Source: Dirofilaria immitis | Taxonomy: Eukaryota; Nematoda; Chromadorea; Rhabditida; Onchocercidae | NCBI GenBank assembly: GCA_024305405.1 | Contig: JAKNDB010000107.1 | Coordinates: forward strand, 1,550,001-1,614,000 | Length of the DNA stretch: 64,000 bases | Direction: 5' to 3' | Part shown: one piece after another, positions 1 through 15,900 of the stretch | Numbering within the stretch: the stretch's first letter is position 1 | How the letters are laid out: each line of letters begins with the position of its first letter | Made by a program: the position numbers and the translations under genes | Notes under the pieces: model-generated | Seen by the model: only the letters and a program-made list of their open reading frames with translations | Told to the model about the DNA's origin: nothing | Databases searched by the model: none

Positions 1-3000
1 TCAGAATTATTATTGTTATTTTTTTATGCATTAATATTAGATGATATAATTTTTTTTTTTTCGCATATAAATAATAAGATTTTATTCAAAATTTTTATCA
101 AAATTTATTAGTTCAAATTTATAAGATTATTTTATCAATTTATTTTGTTAGCAAAATTGTCAAACAATCAAACAATCAAATGTATCGTTGATGAATTTTT
201 AGTATTTTAATAAATTCAAATTTTAACTGAAAAATTATTTCAATAATATCATTCATCTATTTCTTTTCTTTTGTTTTGGTTTTCGTTTTTTTTTTAAAAA
301 TTATTTTTATATTTTTTTCTTTGTAAATTGAATTGTATGCATAAATTTTATTTTTGAAATTTTCTTATTTTAATAATTAATTTAAAATTAATAAACTTCC
401 ATATTAGTATCATTTATTCATTTGTTTCTTTTTCCTATATTTTCATTTTTTGTTTTATTATTTACTTATTTTGTCTTTATATTTTGGACGAAATCCAATT
501 ATATTCACTAACATTTTTGTATTATTTTTTTTTTGTTAGATTTATAAATACCTGATATCGTTCTATTTTATTCAAATATTTATAATTCAAAATGACTTGG
601 AATTTGATCTGAATTATTGAAACAAAATTGAAAAAATATTTTACAAAGGTATCATATAAACTGACATAACATATTAATATATCGTTCACATCAACAATCG
701 GTTCATCACTTATCAAGCAATATCAAATTGCTAAATTTTTTTAAAAATAAATGGAATAGTTTGATAATTGAAATTATCAGCTTTTTCTTTTGGATTCTTT
801 TGTGAACTTGCTCGAAGTAATTATACTACTTTTAGCATTCCTAAATCGAAATTTTTACAATTCGAAAAATTATCAAAACTGGAATAAATACAATCCAATT
901 TTCGATTTCAACGGTTGTATCTAATTGCTTATTTTATTTTGAATAATTTCATCTTCTGAATAAACTATTAACATCATTTTTTTTTTATTGGCATACAGAT
1001 TTTAAGTATTTAAACTGAATTTTACGTCAAAATAGTATTAAATTTGTTGAAAAACAAGCTTTACATTTTATATCATTTTTATCTTATTCTTTGTTTATTG
1101 TTATATCACTTATTTTGAAACCAATAAAAAAATCAATTTCAGAATTTTATTTTAAACATTTACTGATTGATTACTTTATACTGGCGATAAATAGCTTAAT
1201 AGTAAAAATTTTAAGATTCGCAATTTGTAATTTCTTGATGGCAGTGAGTTTATTCGAAAGAATCAATAAAAGGATTAAATTTAAAAATAGAATAAGAATT
1301 AACTTCATCCCATATTTCAAATTCATTGCTATTTATTATTACAATTTAATCTTACTCCATTTCAATGTGAATTTATCTTAGCATTTGCGACGCAAACAAC
1401 GAAAATAATTGTGATGACGAACCGTATTTTATTTGAACTTCTACGATGAATTATACAAACTCGTTATAGTGAAGAATTGAATGATTAAATTGATCCAATC
1501 CTTTCTTTATTTGATAAATAACTTAATAAATGAATTATTCTGTCTTTCAATAACTTAATATTTTCTTTTTGATTTTCTAAAATTATATGCAACCCATTTT
1601 AACAAATATTATTTTAAAATAATATTTTTATAAGGTTAATAGTTATTGCGAAATTAAACAATTCAAAATACGAAAAAATAAAAGTTTGAAAATCACAAAT
1701 AATATATATAGTATTATTGTTTTTATTTTGATTTACATAGGATTTATTGATTAATAATAAAACTATGAGTAATTCAAATTTCATAATTTGTTTATATGTT
1801 TATATTCACAATATTTTTTATTCTTTGAAATCTTATTTTCGATCTTTTTTTTTTTTTTTTTTGGAATTATAATGTCCTTCGATAAACTAATTATAATTCT
1901 AGATTCCCTTCCTTTTTTTTTTTTCGTTGAAAACACAATCTTTCGATAGACGAAAGAGCATTAGCATAATTTATTTATTCCTTTTATGCATACCGAAAAA
2001 TTTTTAAATTAAAAACAATTTTAAGAAAAAACTTCATGAGAGAGGATGGAAAAAAAAGAGAGAGAGAATGAGATAGAGAAATAAAAAATCAGAACCAGTA
2101 TATTTGTAGTAACCATTTCAATTTCTTTTTTATTAACAAGCATTTATAATTATCAACGAATATATTGTCTGGATTATTATTATTATTTTTTATTTGTTTG
2201 TTTATTTTTTCTTATTCTATTGGTAATTTTTTCATCAATTATCAATGATAATTTATTAATAATTCATTTAAAATTTATTGTAGATATTCTCATATATCTG
2301 TTAATTTCATTTAATCTATGTTATAATCAATAATTTTAGATTATTCATTTCAAGTAATTACTATCAAATATTGCTGTTTATTTTTTCTAACATTTAAAAT
2401 CGCATATTTTGCGACGTTTAATATTGCCATACTTATAACAAACAATATTGTCACATTGTTATTAAACATTGATAAGATTTTTTTATTTAAAAAAATGATA
2501 GTAGCATATCAAATTTTTGTAATATCAATTCAACAATATCATCGATTAAATTTTGCATAAATATCGAATCATAATAAAGTTATTGCAATCGAATCGATCA
2601 TTAAAAATAAATTAAGCTATAAAATTTCTCCCAAAATTTTCCATCTATTCTATTTATTCAGAAAATATAAACATTTTCATGAAGAATATATTTTCTAAAA
2701 TCATGACTGTATAAATATATTGCGAGCAATTCTCAAAGAATGTTACTGTAAATCAGAAATGCAACTCATCGTAATGGATTTTTTTTTTACGAACCTTTTT
2801 TTTGTTCCAAAAAAACGAACTTTTGTTCTTAAAAATATTTTGGAAAAAGACAGGTTTAGCGTAAAGTACAAATGAATAATAAAAATGTGTTAAATGAAAT
2901 ATTTAAAAGATGATATCCAATACTTGGATCTTCATAAAAATTGCTCTAAGCGATATTTTCAGGTATTTTGAATAAAGAGCGAATTTCAAAAAAGAAAATA

Positions 3001-3039
3001 AAAAAATAAAACGTGTTTTAGATTTTTCAAAATATTTAA

Positions 3040-3360
3040 TTATGCACAGTACTTCAAAATCCTCGTAGATATTACTGTTTATACCGTATTTTGCTTCTAG
3101 CAGCTGTGATTGTCGGATAATGTAATCTCAGCTCGTCTTGTAGCTTTATAGCCTTATACGGTATTTCAATTTTCCTCATAGCTCTTAGCGACTATTTATT
3201 CACGTATTGTTTATTATCGTATTTCCAAATTCTCAGCAGCTATCATCATCTACTACTGTATTTCAATTCCTTTCGTAGCTATTATCTATCCGGCTATTGC
3301 ATTCTCGAAATCCTTTGATAGCCATCATTGCTTTTAATTCTTCCCATAATGGTTACTATA
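3040..3360. repeat. Degenerate minisatellite, period about 60 nt
   Basis: A motif of the form CGTATTTCAATTCCT-CGTAGCT-ATTA recurs about five times with drift, for example near 3060, 3160, 3225, 3265 and 3300. It is slightly more GC-rich than its surroundings. No open frame spans it, so I read it as a decayed tandem repeat and not as coding repeats. Confidence 0.5.
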
Positions 3361-6300
3361 TTTGCGATTGTTATTGTAAATGTTATTTTGCGATATTTCT
3401 AAAGATGAACTAATATTTTTTGAAAATAAATCTCTACGATGACTAATAGGATGAATAATAATAATTTATTATTAATACTCATAAAATTGTGAAAGGGAAG
3501 ATTTGAACTGATTAATTAGCACAATTATTATCAGCTAAGATTTTCTCTCGCCAAATGCTATTACTAATGAATTATTTGTGAAGATGTCTACATGGACATG
3601 CTGAATAATAATGATGATACTTTTTATTGAATGAATATATTAAAGCAAATCAAGTTTGCTCATCCGGTTTACTTTGAATAGACACTGTAAGCACTTATGA
3701 TTCAGTATATTCAATATGAGCACTTTGATATTATACTAGTTAAATAAATTTAACTATTATGCTTCTATCTTTGGTTAGTATAAAACAACCATCAAATAGA
3801 CTATCAATTTTTCTTTCAATTGGTTACTGGTACTTTTATTATATTCCATTACTATTATTTCACTCATGTGATAAATTTTTCAAAAGAATTTCAAGAGAAT
3901 TTCAATTATTTTTAGAAATTATTTTTTGGAAGAAATTAAATTAATTCAAATTATATTTCAGTAATATATAAGCATGTATAAAATTATTTAAACCTTAAAT
4001 GAAACAAATATACCTAAATAATAAATCTGATTGATTAACAGTAAAGAAATTTGATTATAAAAATTACAATAACATTTATCATCTTCAAAAAGATTTCAAT
4101 TCGATATTTTTATCAAATTGTTTGCAATATTATTTGTGACGAACAGAGTGATATTTTCATAAATGAAATATTAAAAATAGTCTGATAATTTTAATCAGTA
4201 AATTAATCGATTAGATGTTCTTTATTAATTTGAATTGAAAAATATATGACATTTATTGTATTGTTTCATTTTTCTTTTTATTTTTTCATTTGTTCCATTT
4301 AAAATTGTATCGCAGCTGATATCTTTTATTTCTCTTTCTCTTTTTTTTTTTTTTTTTTAATTTTATTGTTAAAAATATAGAAATTGAAAAAGGAATGAAA
4401 AAGAAAAATTGAAATGTTAAAAATCAATTTTACATTAAATAATCATAAGGAATATCATTGATTAAATTATTTTATGATAAATTTTAAATTTATTATATGA
4501 AAAATATAATAGTAATTTTAGAATGATAAAATGACTTTTGTTTTTTCCTCTTTTAAATCTCATTAAATTCATAATTTTTGTTTTTTAAATGATTTTCTGA
4601 ATAAAAAAATACTTTCTTAACTTTCATTTTTTCTCTTTGATCTTCTATTATGATTACTTACAGCAATAATGGTAGAAATGCTATTATCATTAGTACTGTT
4701 ATACTAAATTTCATTATCATTTTAATCAATTATCTATTCTTCTTTGAGCTTAAAATTATTATTTCATTCGTCTATTTATAAATATTTGTTATATTTAATT
4801 AAATTATCATTTCGCTATTTTAAATAGTTAATTAATGTAATTGAAATTTAAATTATGCATTATTCATTCAAATTCTTGCAAATATAATACTATTATCATT
4901 GAAATAATTGAAACATATATATTGCTGATATTTTTCTTTTATACAATTTTATTTAGTAAATTTGTTACAATGAATAAATATAGTAAAATTGGATGAATAA
5001 TGCATAATTTAAAATTGAAAAAATAATTTCGAATTTCAATTCATTAATTAATTATTCTTGATAATTATTTTTATCTTTTATCATTATTGATAATGCAATC
5101 CATTGATATTGTTGTTATTATCATTTATCAATTTGTTTATTCTTATACATTTCATATTCACAATTTTGATAAACCAAAAAAAAAAAAAAAAAAAGGAAAA
5201 ACATTTATTTTTCTCAAATTTATATCTATGTCACATCATTTTCGCTCTATTGTTTTGCATTTATCCAACAAGGAACTGTTAAAAATTTTCTCTTCTCTTA
5301 TTTCTTCATTAATCTTTTTTTTTTATTTATCTTTTTCAATTTTTATTAAAATTTGATTTACTATTATTGTTGAGTTTTTAATTTCGTTTTATCATTGATA
5401 TAATTTAATAAAAATTCTATAAGAAATTATGTAAATTTTTGATTAATATAAATTGGATGAAAATTTTGATTCATTCATTATTTATTGTTTATAATTTCAT
5501 ATTATTTTATTTTATAATATTTTTTTCACATTTTTTTTTTAATTAAATAATTTTCTTATCAAATTGATACAATAATTGTTTAGCATTTTAAATTTTATTT
5601 CATTATTGAATATAATTTTTAAAAAATGAGAATATTTTGGAAGTTGATAGAAAACAAAGATTAGAAAAGCTTTTATTATAATTGTAACGTTTTTTAAAAA
5701 CAAGGTAAAATATTGGTAATAATATTTTAATTGGATAAAAATGATGTATCAATTGTTTATCAATAAAACATCCTTATTATCATTCATTCGTTTATATTGA
5801 TAGGATGATAAATTATTATTGATCCATGATAGGATGAATTTAAATCTATTTTAAATCGTTTTTTCCTATTAATTTTTGATTGTCGCATTCACAAAATGGT
5901 CGTAAATAACAAAGAGAAATTTTATCGAACATTTATTTTTTTGTAAGAATTATTTTATAGGATGGATGATGATGATGATTCATGGAATGTATCGTAATTT
6001 TGTTTATTTGTAAAGTTGACAATACATTAATATGAAATGTATAGTTATTTCAATCATTTTCAATTTTTTTTTTTTAAATTTTAATAAAAATATTTTACAG
6101 TCAAATTACAATTAATTCTTTATTTATGCATTTTTTTATCTTTGAATTGCTGCCAAGGAAATAGATGAAAAGAGAAAATTATTTTCAGTGAAATTTTACA
6201 ATTTAATTGTGGGTTATCTGATTCTGTAAGATTGATGAATGCCAAAAATATTTCAAAAATAATGTACAATATTTGAAAGCAAACAATTAGCATAGACAAA

Positions 6301-6876
6301 TTATCATTCCTGATTGATGATACATAAAGGTATTTGCAAATGATGGAAGATAGATTGCAATAATTTTAAATTATTGTAAAAGGAAAAATTTGCAAATGAA
6401 ATATTTCTATTTCGTCTAAAGTTTGAAGATAATATTTTGAATGAAATTTTAACGAATTATCGAATTGTTTTCAAGCAAAAATTTTGATTTAATTTTCACT
6501 AACTAGTTTTAGATTCAGTATTCTTCGATTCTGAAGAAATTAATTAAGTAGGAAAATGTTTAAGCTTTAAAAATTAAAAAATATCACTGTGATTAAATTA
6601 ACTTATTTTGTTGTTAAATATTTATTTAGTAAATGGAAGCTTTTTTATAAAAATTACTTTTAATTGGAATTACTAATTTATTCGTTGAAATCTTTTTCTA
6701 AAACTCTCATTCATCATTTAAAAATGTAATATCTTTGTTGGATAAAATAATTCGTTACTCAATTAAAATGCATTGTTATTTTTCATTTAAATCTAACGAT
6801 TATTTCAATGAAAAAAGTATTTGTATTTTTCGATATACTTATTTAAGTATATGTATTCGAATATTAATTTAAAATA

Positions 6877-6882
6877 TTTCAG
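6877..6882 (+). promoter_or_regulatory. Splice acceptor ahead of gene A (possible SL trans-splice site)
   Basis: TTTCAG preceded by an AT-rich tract. No upstream exon that joins in frame was found, and an ATG follows 47 nt later. That fits either spliced-leader addition to a short 5' UTR or a cis acceptor of an unseen first exon. The sequence after the acceptor is also open in the frame of the ATG, so an upstream exon is not excluded. Confidence 0.4.
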
Positions 6883-6929
6883 ATGCATTTGAAGTGTTAA
6901 GAAAAATATTGAAAAAATTATATTTCACG

Positions 6930-9900
6930 ATGATAATGCCATTTGTTGTGCTAATTTCAACCACCGGAATGAATGACGGTGATATGAAGTTGAAAAAAAT
7001 AAATCGATCAAGCATATTGTTACGATATCAGTTGCTGTTACCATACTGATTGCATTCATTATCGTTATTGGTATTGTGCTAGCCTTCGACTTACCACCAA
7101 CGAATCAAAATTCATTCGCAAACAAGTTGACTTATCACATGATAAAGGTTAGTTGATAATATATATCATTCAATTCTTATTAGCATTAAATGCAGCATAT
7201 TTTTATCATAAATTTTCACCTTTACTTCAAAACTTTATTCGTTTAGTTTGCTTAAGAAACAATTATATCATTATATTATCATTAGATTGTAGCCTAGAAT
7301 AGGATGAATAAGAATTTATCAATTAATTAAAAAAGCGAAAAAATTTTTCATAAAAATATTTTGTTTACTTTTCCCTTCCTATTATTGCTATTTATAATCA
7401 TTTAATGTTTTATTCATCAACTGATAATTATGATTAATCAAAACATTAATTATTAATATCAAACACTTTATTTTTTTTTAGAAAATTGGAAACGTGAGGT
7501 GCATGCTGTTTTTGCGATAAATTTAGTGGGTCCAAAAGATATGCGACTGAGACGATCAATCGAAAATGTCAAAGTAAAATAATTTTTATTAATTTTAAAT
7601 AAATTTCAAAATACTATTATAATAGCAAGAATATATAAAATTTTTTTCATACAAATTTTTTTCGTAATCATACGATAAGAATCTTTATCATAGACATAAG
7701 ATGGATTATACGATAAATATACTTATCATATTCCTATGATAAATATCTTCATTAGAATCATACGATAAATATTCTTATCAATTATAAAATGCATTTATAT
7801 AGTTGATTATTCAGATTATAAAATCATATCATCTTAATTTTAAATTAGTAATAGCTTATTATTATTATCATAAATCTATGCACAACAGTTAGTAACTATG
7901 ATAATATGATTTTAAATGATCATTTATTAGAAATAAATTAACTATTGGTGCATTAATTTAATATCATAACAAAATTTTATCAGTAAATTTCAATAGTTTA
8001 TCATTTTATAACATATTATAAAATGTTATCCCATAATTATCTCCTCCGTTTTGATCACTTTTTCTTCATGCTTCAGTATTCAGCTATTATTATTTTTTTT
8101 TGAAAATAACATATGAATTCTTAAATGAGCAAAGGTCATTTTGCAACAATACAAATTCAATAGAAAATTTTACTTGACATTGACCTTGAAAAATAAAGAT
8201 TCTTCCAAAGTATCATTTGCTTGGAAACTATTCAGGAATTTGATTACTTAAATAAAATTGACATATCTATCATTATTTATCAATGTGACTGTGTAAATAA
8301 CATCGGGAAATTTCCGTTTTTTTTTTTAACTCACTTCCTTAATCAGAAAAGAATGATTGATAGCAAGCATACTGTACAAATAAACCGGATATTACCGGAA
8401 ATATAAAACCTTAGCACTATTATTAAAAACGAATTTTTCTGTCGAGCAAGAAAAAGTGCGGTAAAGTTTTTTTTTTTTGAAAAAATTAATTAATTTCTAA
8501 TATATCTTTCGTAAAAATAGGAATTTTCGAAAATTTAAAATATTATCCATTTTATTTCTTATGAACACAATTAGAAATTTATTTCAAAAATTAATTGGTT
8601 GTCTTTTCTTTTGAACTTTTTAATGAAATTATGAAACATTCGAAAATATATTTTAAGTTTTCATTTATTTCTAAATTTATCACTTGTTTATATTTTCAAA
8701 TTTTCATTTAGTATATTTTTGTAATATAAAAAAAAAAAAAAAAAAAAGAGAAAACAGAATTATATTTATTTTAAATTTCTAAAAATTTTAAGCATAAAAA
8801 AATTTTTTAAAGTTCAAAATTTTAATTATTTCAACTTTGCAGCTTAAAAAAATATTATAAATAGAAGGAAAAAATTTATAATTGAAATTTTTAACTTTCA
8901 ATCTTAACATCTTCGTCAGCAGGTTTCAATTTATTTTCGAAAAAAGTGTAGCAATTCAATATCGCAAAATTGATAATTTTTAATCCAGATTTTTGGCATT
9001 ACTTATTAGATGTCAAAGGTTAAGCAAATCCATGAATTATGTTCGTTGAGTGAATTAGATTTTGCAATAAATTGTTTTGAAAAAGCTATAGCAAACATCG
9101 ATCATTCTATCCACGTAAAAGTGTATTAGATGTTAAGGTAAATTACACTTACGCTAAAAAAAAAAAAAAAAACAATCATCTTCATTTATGCGATATTTGG
9201 AACAAATTTATTAGTTACGTTAATTATAATAATACGATTTTTTTGCTTCGTTTTTTCTTTTTTTTTTTTTTTTAAATGCAATTTACAAGTTTAAAGTAAA
9301 CATTAACGCTAGATAATTTGATTGAAGCGTAAATAAATATGATATATTATTATTCAAATATTATGCCAATAATAAATATTTGTTTTCATCATTTTCTTTC
9401 TATTACTTTTTTTTTTTTTTTATTTTTCACTTTACAAAATACATTTTATTTGTTTTACACAATATTTTTAGAAATAATTTTTATATATCAATTTGTGCTC
9501 CACAAATTTGTAGCGTAAAAGTTGAAAATAGAACATTTTGAAAATAAGAAAGATTTCGACTTCATTTAAATTTCTTAGTTTATATAAAATTAAAAATAAA
9601 ACGTTTTAAAGATGTGATTCAAAATTTATTTAAATTTCATGCAAAGTTGAGCACTTTAAAGAAAAAGGAATTATTGCGATTTCAATTGAATTTCATAATG
9701 CATAAATAATGATATTGTAAAAATGGAAATAAAAAAATGTTTGAAAAAGATGTTTTAGAATTTATTCAAATATTATGAAACATTAAAATAGTTCAGAAAG
9801 AAAAAAGTGATTTCAAGTTTCATTCGAAATTCAAATTAAAAGAATAAAATTTGAAATTGATTATTAATAGCAAAACATTTCTTCAATTTGACAAAATTTA

Positions 9901-12900
9901 TATGGATGTATGTAAATAACAATGGTTCTTCTACCAATAAAATTATTTTGGGCTAATTTTATGATAATTAAAAATTTCAATTTTCCTAAATCAGGTTGTA
10001 AGTATAATGAAAGTTTAATTTTTATTAAATTATGAAAGCAAATTGCTACGATCAGCTTAGATTTAAATAATCATTAAAAAATGTTTGAAAAGTAAGTAAT
10101 ATTAACAAAAGAATTAAAAATTCTATTACCATGAAAATCCCTATCATCCTAAATAAAAAAAAAAAAAAGTAACGCATGTACTTTAATAATACATACTCAA
10201 AAATACATTTTATTTTGTTCAAAGTTCTCCTTTCAAAAAAAAAAAAATAATTTAACAAATAACATTAAACTTTCATAGCATCGAAAGAATATCAAGTTGT
10301 TAAATTTTTTGTAAATTTAAAAATTAACTTTTCAAAAGATTGCTTTCAGTAAGTTTGATGATTAGAATTGTTCAAGTATTTTAGCCAAAAGTGTGATTTT
10401 ATTCAGAAAACTTGTTTTTGATTGTCCTATTAAGTAAGATTTTTACATCACTGCCAGATTGAAAAAAAAAAAAATTATATAAAATGAAGAAGAGGTTCAG
10501 AAAAAAATGTCACACTGTTAGAATCTTGTTGATTTAATTTGATGATGAATCAGCTAAAACTTTGAAAATATTTTAAGGAATAATAGGTAGCTTAATCATA
10601 ATTGCATTAAAATATGAATGTAATTAAATTTAAAATATATTAATGAAAAAAATGAAATCATTTTATCGGGAAAATAGTAAAGAATTAAAATATATTAAAA
10701 TATATGCCATTTATTGAGTTATAAAATTCTAATTTACAATCAGATTGTAAGGTAACAATAGTCTATTAAATGAAAATATGAAATGTCACAGTATTAATGC
10801 CAACTTTTTTCCTATTACTGTTTACAGTGAAATATTTGAATTAATCAAAAAAAAAAGCGATGAAATATTTTTACAAAATTGACATTTAAAAAATTCGGAA
10901 AAAATTAATTGAGTAAATGAAATTTCCAAATTTCTATTTCGTAATTTCCTTTAATACATCGAAATTAATTTATTTTAATACATTTTTTTTAATATCATAT
11001 TTTTGGATAATTCAGCAAATTTTCATTCGATTCCTTAACCAAATTAGGTTATTATTGTACGAATTGTTTAAATGATGATGATCGTTTGTTATTTCCATTT
11101 CTATTGAAAACTGATTAATAGTTGTAATTTTCCATTTTTATTTCAATTTGATAAGTAAGAGGAGAAATTATTTGCACTGGATTGATCGCCCAAAAATCAA
11201 TAAATGGTAGATCGATTAAATGATGATGATGATAAATGATAATGATCGAAAATCAATAAATGATAATGATCGAAAATCGATAGATGATAATGATAGATCG
11301 ATCACCGAAATCAATAAATGATTAAGCAACTAGTATTATGAAACTATCATGTATGATTCATATCGACGAAATAGATTTATCTTTTTGAGTACTGTTAAAA
11401 TGAATCATTAATAACTGCTCGCTAAAATAATTATAATATCTATTACTGAAACTGATCAATGGAAAAGAATCTATTACATTAAATGATGTTCTAATATAAA
11501 ATTCGAATTGCTTTTCTAATCAATTGATCAATTAAATATTATAAAATGAATTAAATTGTGATAAAAATTCTATTCGATAAAATCAATTTAATCAATTTTT
11601 TTATTTATTTTTTGAACGAATTTTATCAATTTTATATTTTAGAGATATACATTACAAGTGATTCGTTCATTACTTTTCAATTACTATGGTAGTGATGCTC
11701 AATTTGTAATACAATCTTATTCTGTTCCCGGGAAAACGACGATTAGTGATTTATGCGACGCTGCATGCACAATGCGACACATTGATCAAATTGATCAACA
11801 AGCGACTTTCACATCCGAAAATCCCAATCAAACACAGTTCGTTTTAATTTTTTTTTTTTACTTATAAAATCTTTCAAAATTTTTACGCTTAATATTTGTA
11901 ATTGTTGCATCGAATAAAATTCCATCGTTCCTTTTTTAATTTTCACGTAAATTCACGTAAACTTTACTTTAGTTCTCTAATTTTTGAAAATGATCAGAAG
12001 ATTTTATTTGACCATTATTTTTTATTCAAATATTGAATAAATGATATTTTCAAATCTCAATCATTCATATTCTTTTATAACTTTATTTATGCAAATTTGT
12101 ACTCGCTTTGATTTTTATAATTTATTAGCTATCACATTATTGTATGTTATATTTTGTAATTATTTCTAATTCTGAACTTTTACCTTTTTGTCTTAGACTG
12201 TGATATAAACTTTGCATAGGACTAAACTTTAATAACAAAAATGGAAGCAAAATTTAATTGGCTAAATAAAGGAACCGTTTTAAATCACATTAATTTAACA
12301 CTTCATAATAATAAATCATCAACTTCACTAATCTTCTTTCGATTTTTTTTTTTTTTTTTTGCTTTACCTTCCCTTTCTCTCTCTTTTCAGTTTTAGGAAA
12401 TTTTTAAAAATATCTTGCCCTAATTACCTAAATTTTCATGATACCCTCTAATCTTCGTATTCTTTCTTTTTTTTTTCGGAATACCTTTTTAAATCAGTTT
12501 TTATGAAACGTAACATTTTTTTGACTAATTTTAAATATTTATTTATTTCATATATAGCTGAGCTAATTTGATCTAAAATTTTTCCATCAGTTCCAGAAAG
12601 CTTATTTTTTCATAAATTGGTTCACTTTTTTTTGATAAAAATATTTCCCCTAAAGCAATTATAATTTATCATTTTTAAAGAAGTATCAGCTAAAAATGCA
12701 ATTTTTGAGTAAAATATTTAGATTCCGATTTTGAAAATTGTAAAATAGAGTATTTTTAGGTAAAATTTTAAAATCTTATGCTAAAAAATTTAAAAAATTC
12801 TTTCTATTATTTCTTACATTGTTCTTCCATTTTTATAATTATTCCTGAAAGTGTTTTTAAATATTTCTAAAATTAAATTTTTAAAAAAGTTATAGTGCTG

Positions 12901-15900
12901 TTTGGCAATATTATCACTATAGCATTGGAAGGAAGCCAAGTCTTTATGTTCTATTTGTTGCCGATCATGCTTCCTACAGGTATGAATATAGTTTAGAATG
13001 TCAAAGTAGATGGCTATTTAAATCAATTTTTCCTCAAAACAAAACACTTGTTGCGCAAAATAAGATTCTAAATTTCAAAAACGAAGGAGAAGAAAAAGCA
13101 GAATTTGACGGTTTGAAAAGTTGAATTCAGAATCTTTATGACTTCGTCATTTTGAATAATACTGTACTGCAGTAAAAATGTAAAGATTTATATAAAATAG
13201 GATATGATGATTGGATTTAGGATCCTTTATTCTGAATCATTTCCAGGGATGATGTTGTATTCGAAAAGGATATGGAAGATTCAAGTAAGGTATTGGAAGA
13301 AACAAAACTTGTCAATAAGACCGAAACTGTATTAATTGATGATGTCGATGCGGCTCATTACTTCATGTACAGTAGCATTGTAACTAATGGAAGAAGTGCT
13401 TTTGAAACAGCTAATTTAATCAACGAAAGACTGAGTTAGTTACGGTGATTTCTTCATTTACATTTCCAGTGATGGTATTATTGGTCGTCAGATTCCATCG
13501 ATAGAATCTTATCGTTGTCTACACATTCAAATTGTTTGCTTTAAAATAAATATTTAATAAGACTTTTTCATATTTAGTAAGATTTTTTTTTGAAATTTTG
13601 ATCAGCATATTTTACGTTTTCTTAATTCTACTCAATTAAGTTTCCAATGATAACAACATTGATCATTACTGTTTCTATCTAGAATAAGTGAATCTGTTTA
13701 AAGCAAATAATCTTCATTCCCACTGTATGAGTCAGCGAAAAAAACTTCCATTTCATTTCAAATTTTTTTCAGTTTCTTACTATAGAAATGACGATGAATT
13801 ACATACAGCTACAACCAATGCTGCAACAATTGATTCATCAGATTTTATCGCACCATCTACCACCGAAGAAATTAGCTTAATTTCAATTACCGATAAAGAA
13901 AAAGTAAATATTTATTCCTTTTATGTCTATCGCTGAAATATTCTTTATTTTTCTTGTGCGACGTGATACAAAGAGTTGAGAATTCTTTATTTCTACTTAA
14001 ACTCAAAGATAAAGTCCAAAGGCACCAATCTCAAACTTAGCATATTAAACTTCTAATACGATAAGTTTTTCTAACATGACAACAAACTCAACGATTAAGA
14101 TTTCGATAAGACAAATTAATGACGGTAGCAATATGAAAAAGAAATCCAATATGACTCTTGATAATGTCCATACAATTGATCTCGTTGAAGCAGATTTTTC
14201 GAAAATGATTTTGATGATCAGAATCCTTCGCACAGTTCAGAGGTTAGTTCTGAGGATACAAGAGTCATCGCCTTTATTTGGAGCACATAAACATGATTAC
14301 TAATATGAATCGATTTCAATATCTTGACCTGCAAATTAACACCTCTTTAACACGTTCACTTATGAATCTTTATATTTTCTTTTATCACGAAACCTTTTCA
14401 TGTTTATTCGTGATAACGTTATCAGTTAAAATCAAAATTTAAAATGATAATCTTAAAAATTTGCGGTAAATAAACTTATGATCTTTCACTGTTCAGTTTT
14501 TCTCTTTGTTGTTTTTTGCTTCATCGAAAAGCAATAGAACTGATCTTTCAGACGATACCATCAAATGAATTTGCTCAATTAACTACCATATTTCATCCTA
14601 ATACAGGTAAATATTAATACTTATTTTTATCATTTGTACCATTAATTACTACATATTATCATTCACTTTATTTTTATTTATAAATTTATTCATTAAAGAT
14701 AGTTGCACAAACAAAATAATTTTTATTGAATTTGAATTTAAACAGTAATAATATTTCATGATGTATTATTATTTCAATAGTAAAAAGAATTGAATTATTT
14801 TTATTGTTATTTTATGATATTATATCCATCATTGCTAGATAGAATCATTCTTCCTGTAAAAATTTCAGATGTTTTAGAAACAAGGAAACAAGTAACAACA
14901 GTTTCTTCTACTTCATCTACTGCGAAATTTAATGAAATGTAAGTTATTGATCATTTTTAGTTGTCGTTACATCTTCTTTGTATTATTTTACTAATATGAA
15001 ATGTTGATAAGAATTATGTTAATATTTTGATGATTCGTTAGAATTGCTAATTTTTAATAATGATTATTGAAGGTTTTCCAGAACTGGGAATGAGTCATCA
15101 ATTAAAGATATTCCTCAATCAACATTTGATACTACTGATTCACATAATAATCCCGATCAAAGAATAGAATCACGCAGTGAAGAAGATTTCATTGTCGAAA
15201 GAAGGAATATGTTTCGCATTATCAAACTGCTTAATGCTAATCTTACTGAGCGTGATAATGATAGTAATATTCAGAATGATCGTCATCTTGTTACTACTGA
15301 ATCAACATTCATTTTACCATTTCAATGGACTGGAAATGATAATGGGTTTGGAGAAATGGATGATAAGAATACTATAAATGTGCTCGAATCAATAAATGCA
15401 TTGACGCAACTTAATCCTACTCTAACAGACCAAATGGTAATATCTGTTGCCAATATTACTGACGAAGCTAAAGGCATCAGAAGCAATGAGCATTCTGAAA
15501 AAGAATCAAGATTACAATATACCACCAATGCAGGTCCTGTGATACATGAATCAACAATCAACGAAATGTCGGATAATTCCTTCAGTAATTCATTTTCCTC
15601 AGAAACACTATCACCAGCTTTTGAAACGAAAGCAACAATTGACATTAGGCTGATTTCTGATACGAATTCAAGGATCAATAGCTCTGGAAAATTCTCCACG
15701 ATTTTAAATGCAATACCAGATTCAACCGAAACATTATCACTATTATTGTCACCACCATTGCTCTCATCAACTTCAGTTTCATCGCTATTACTACGAGGTT
15801 CGAGTAGTGATGTCGTGAATGATAGCATTTACACTTCTACGAAAAATAAAGAAGCATCAGTGATAGACGAGACAACAGTTAGCGCTGAAGAGATGATATC

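Larger units (their letters stand above)
1..6882. other. Gene-free AT-rich stretch
   Basis: I see no supportable gene here. The open frames that exist are short, have AT-driven composition (Ile, Phe, Lys, Asn) and are not bounded by convincing splice sites. Homopolymer T and A runs are frequent. The only structured element I see is the degenerate minisatellite at about 3.04-3.36 kb. The stretch ends at a good acceptor (TTTCAG) that begins gene A. Confidence 0.6.

Noticed and set aside
5087..5356. 89-codon frame with a Lys run
   Set aside because: The Lys run is a poly-A tract, the rest is hydrophobic AT-driven sequence, and no splice or start context supports it.
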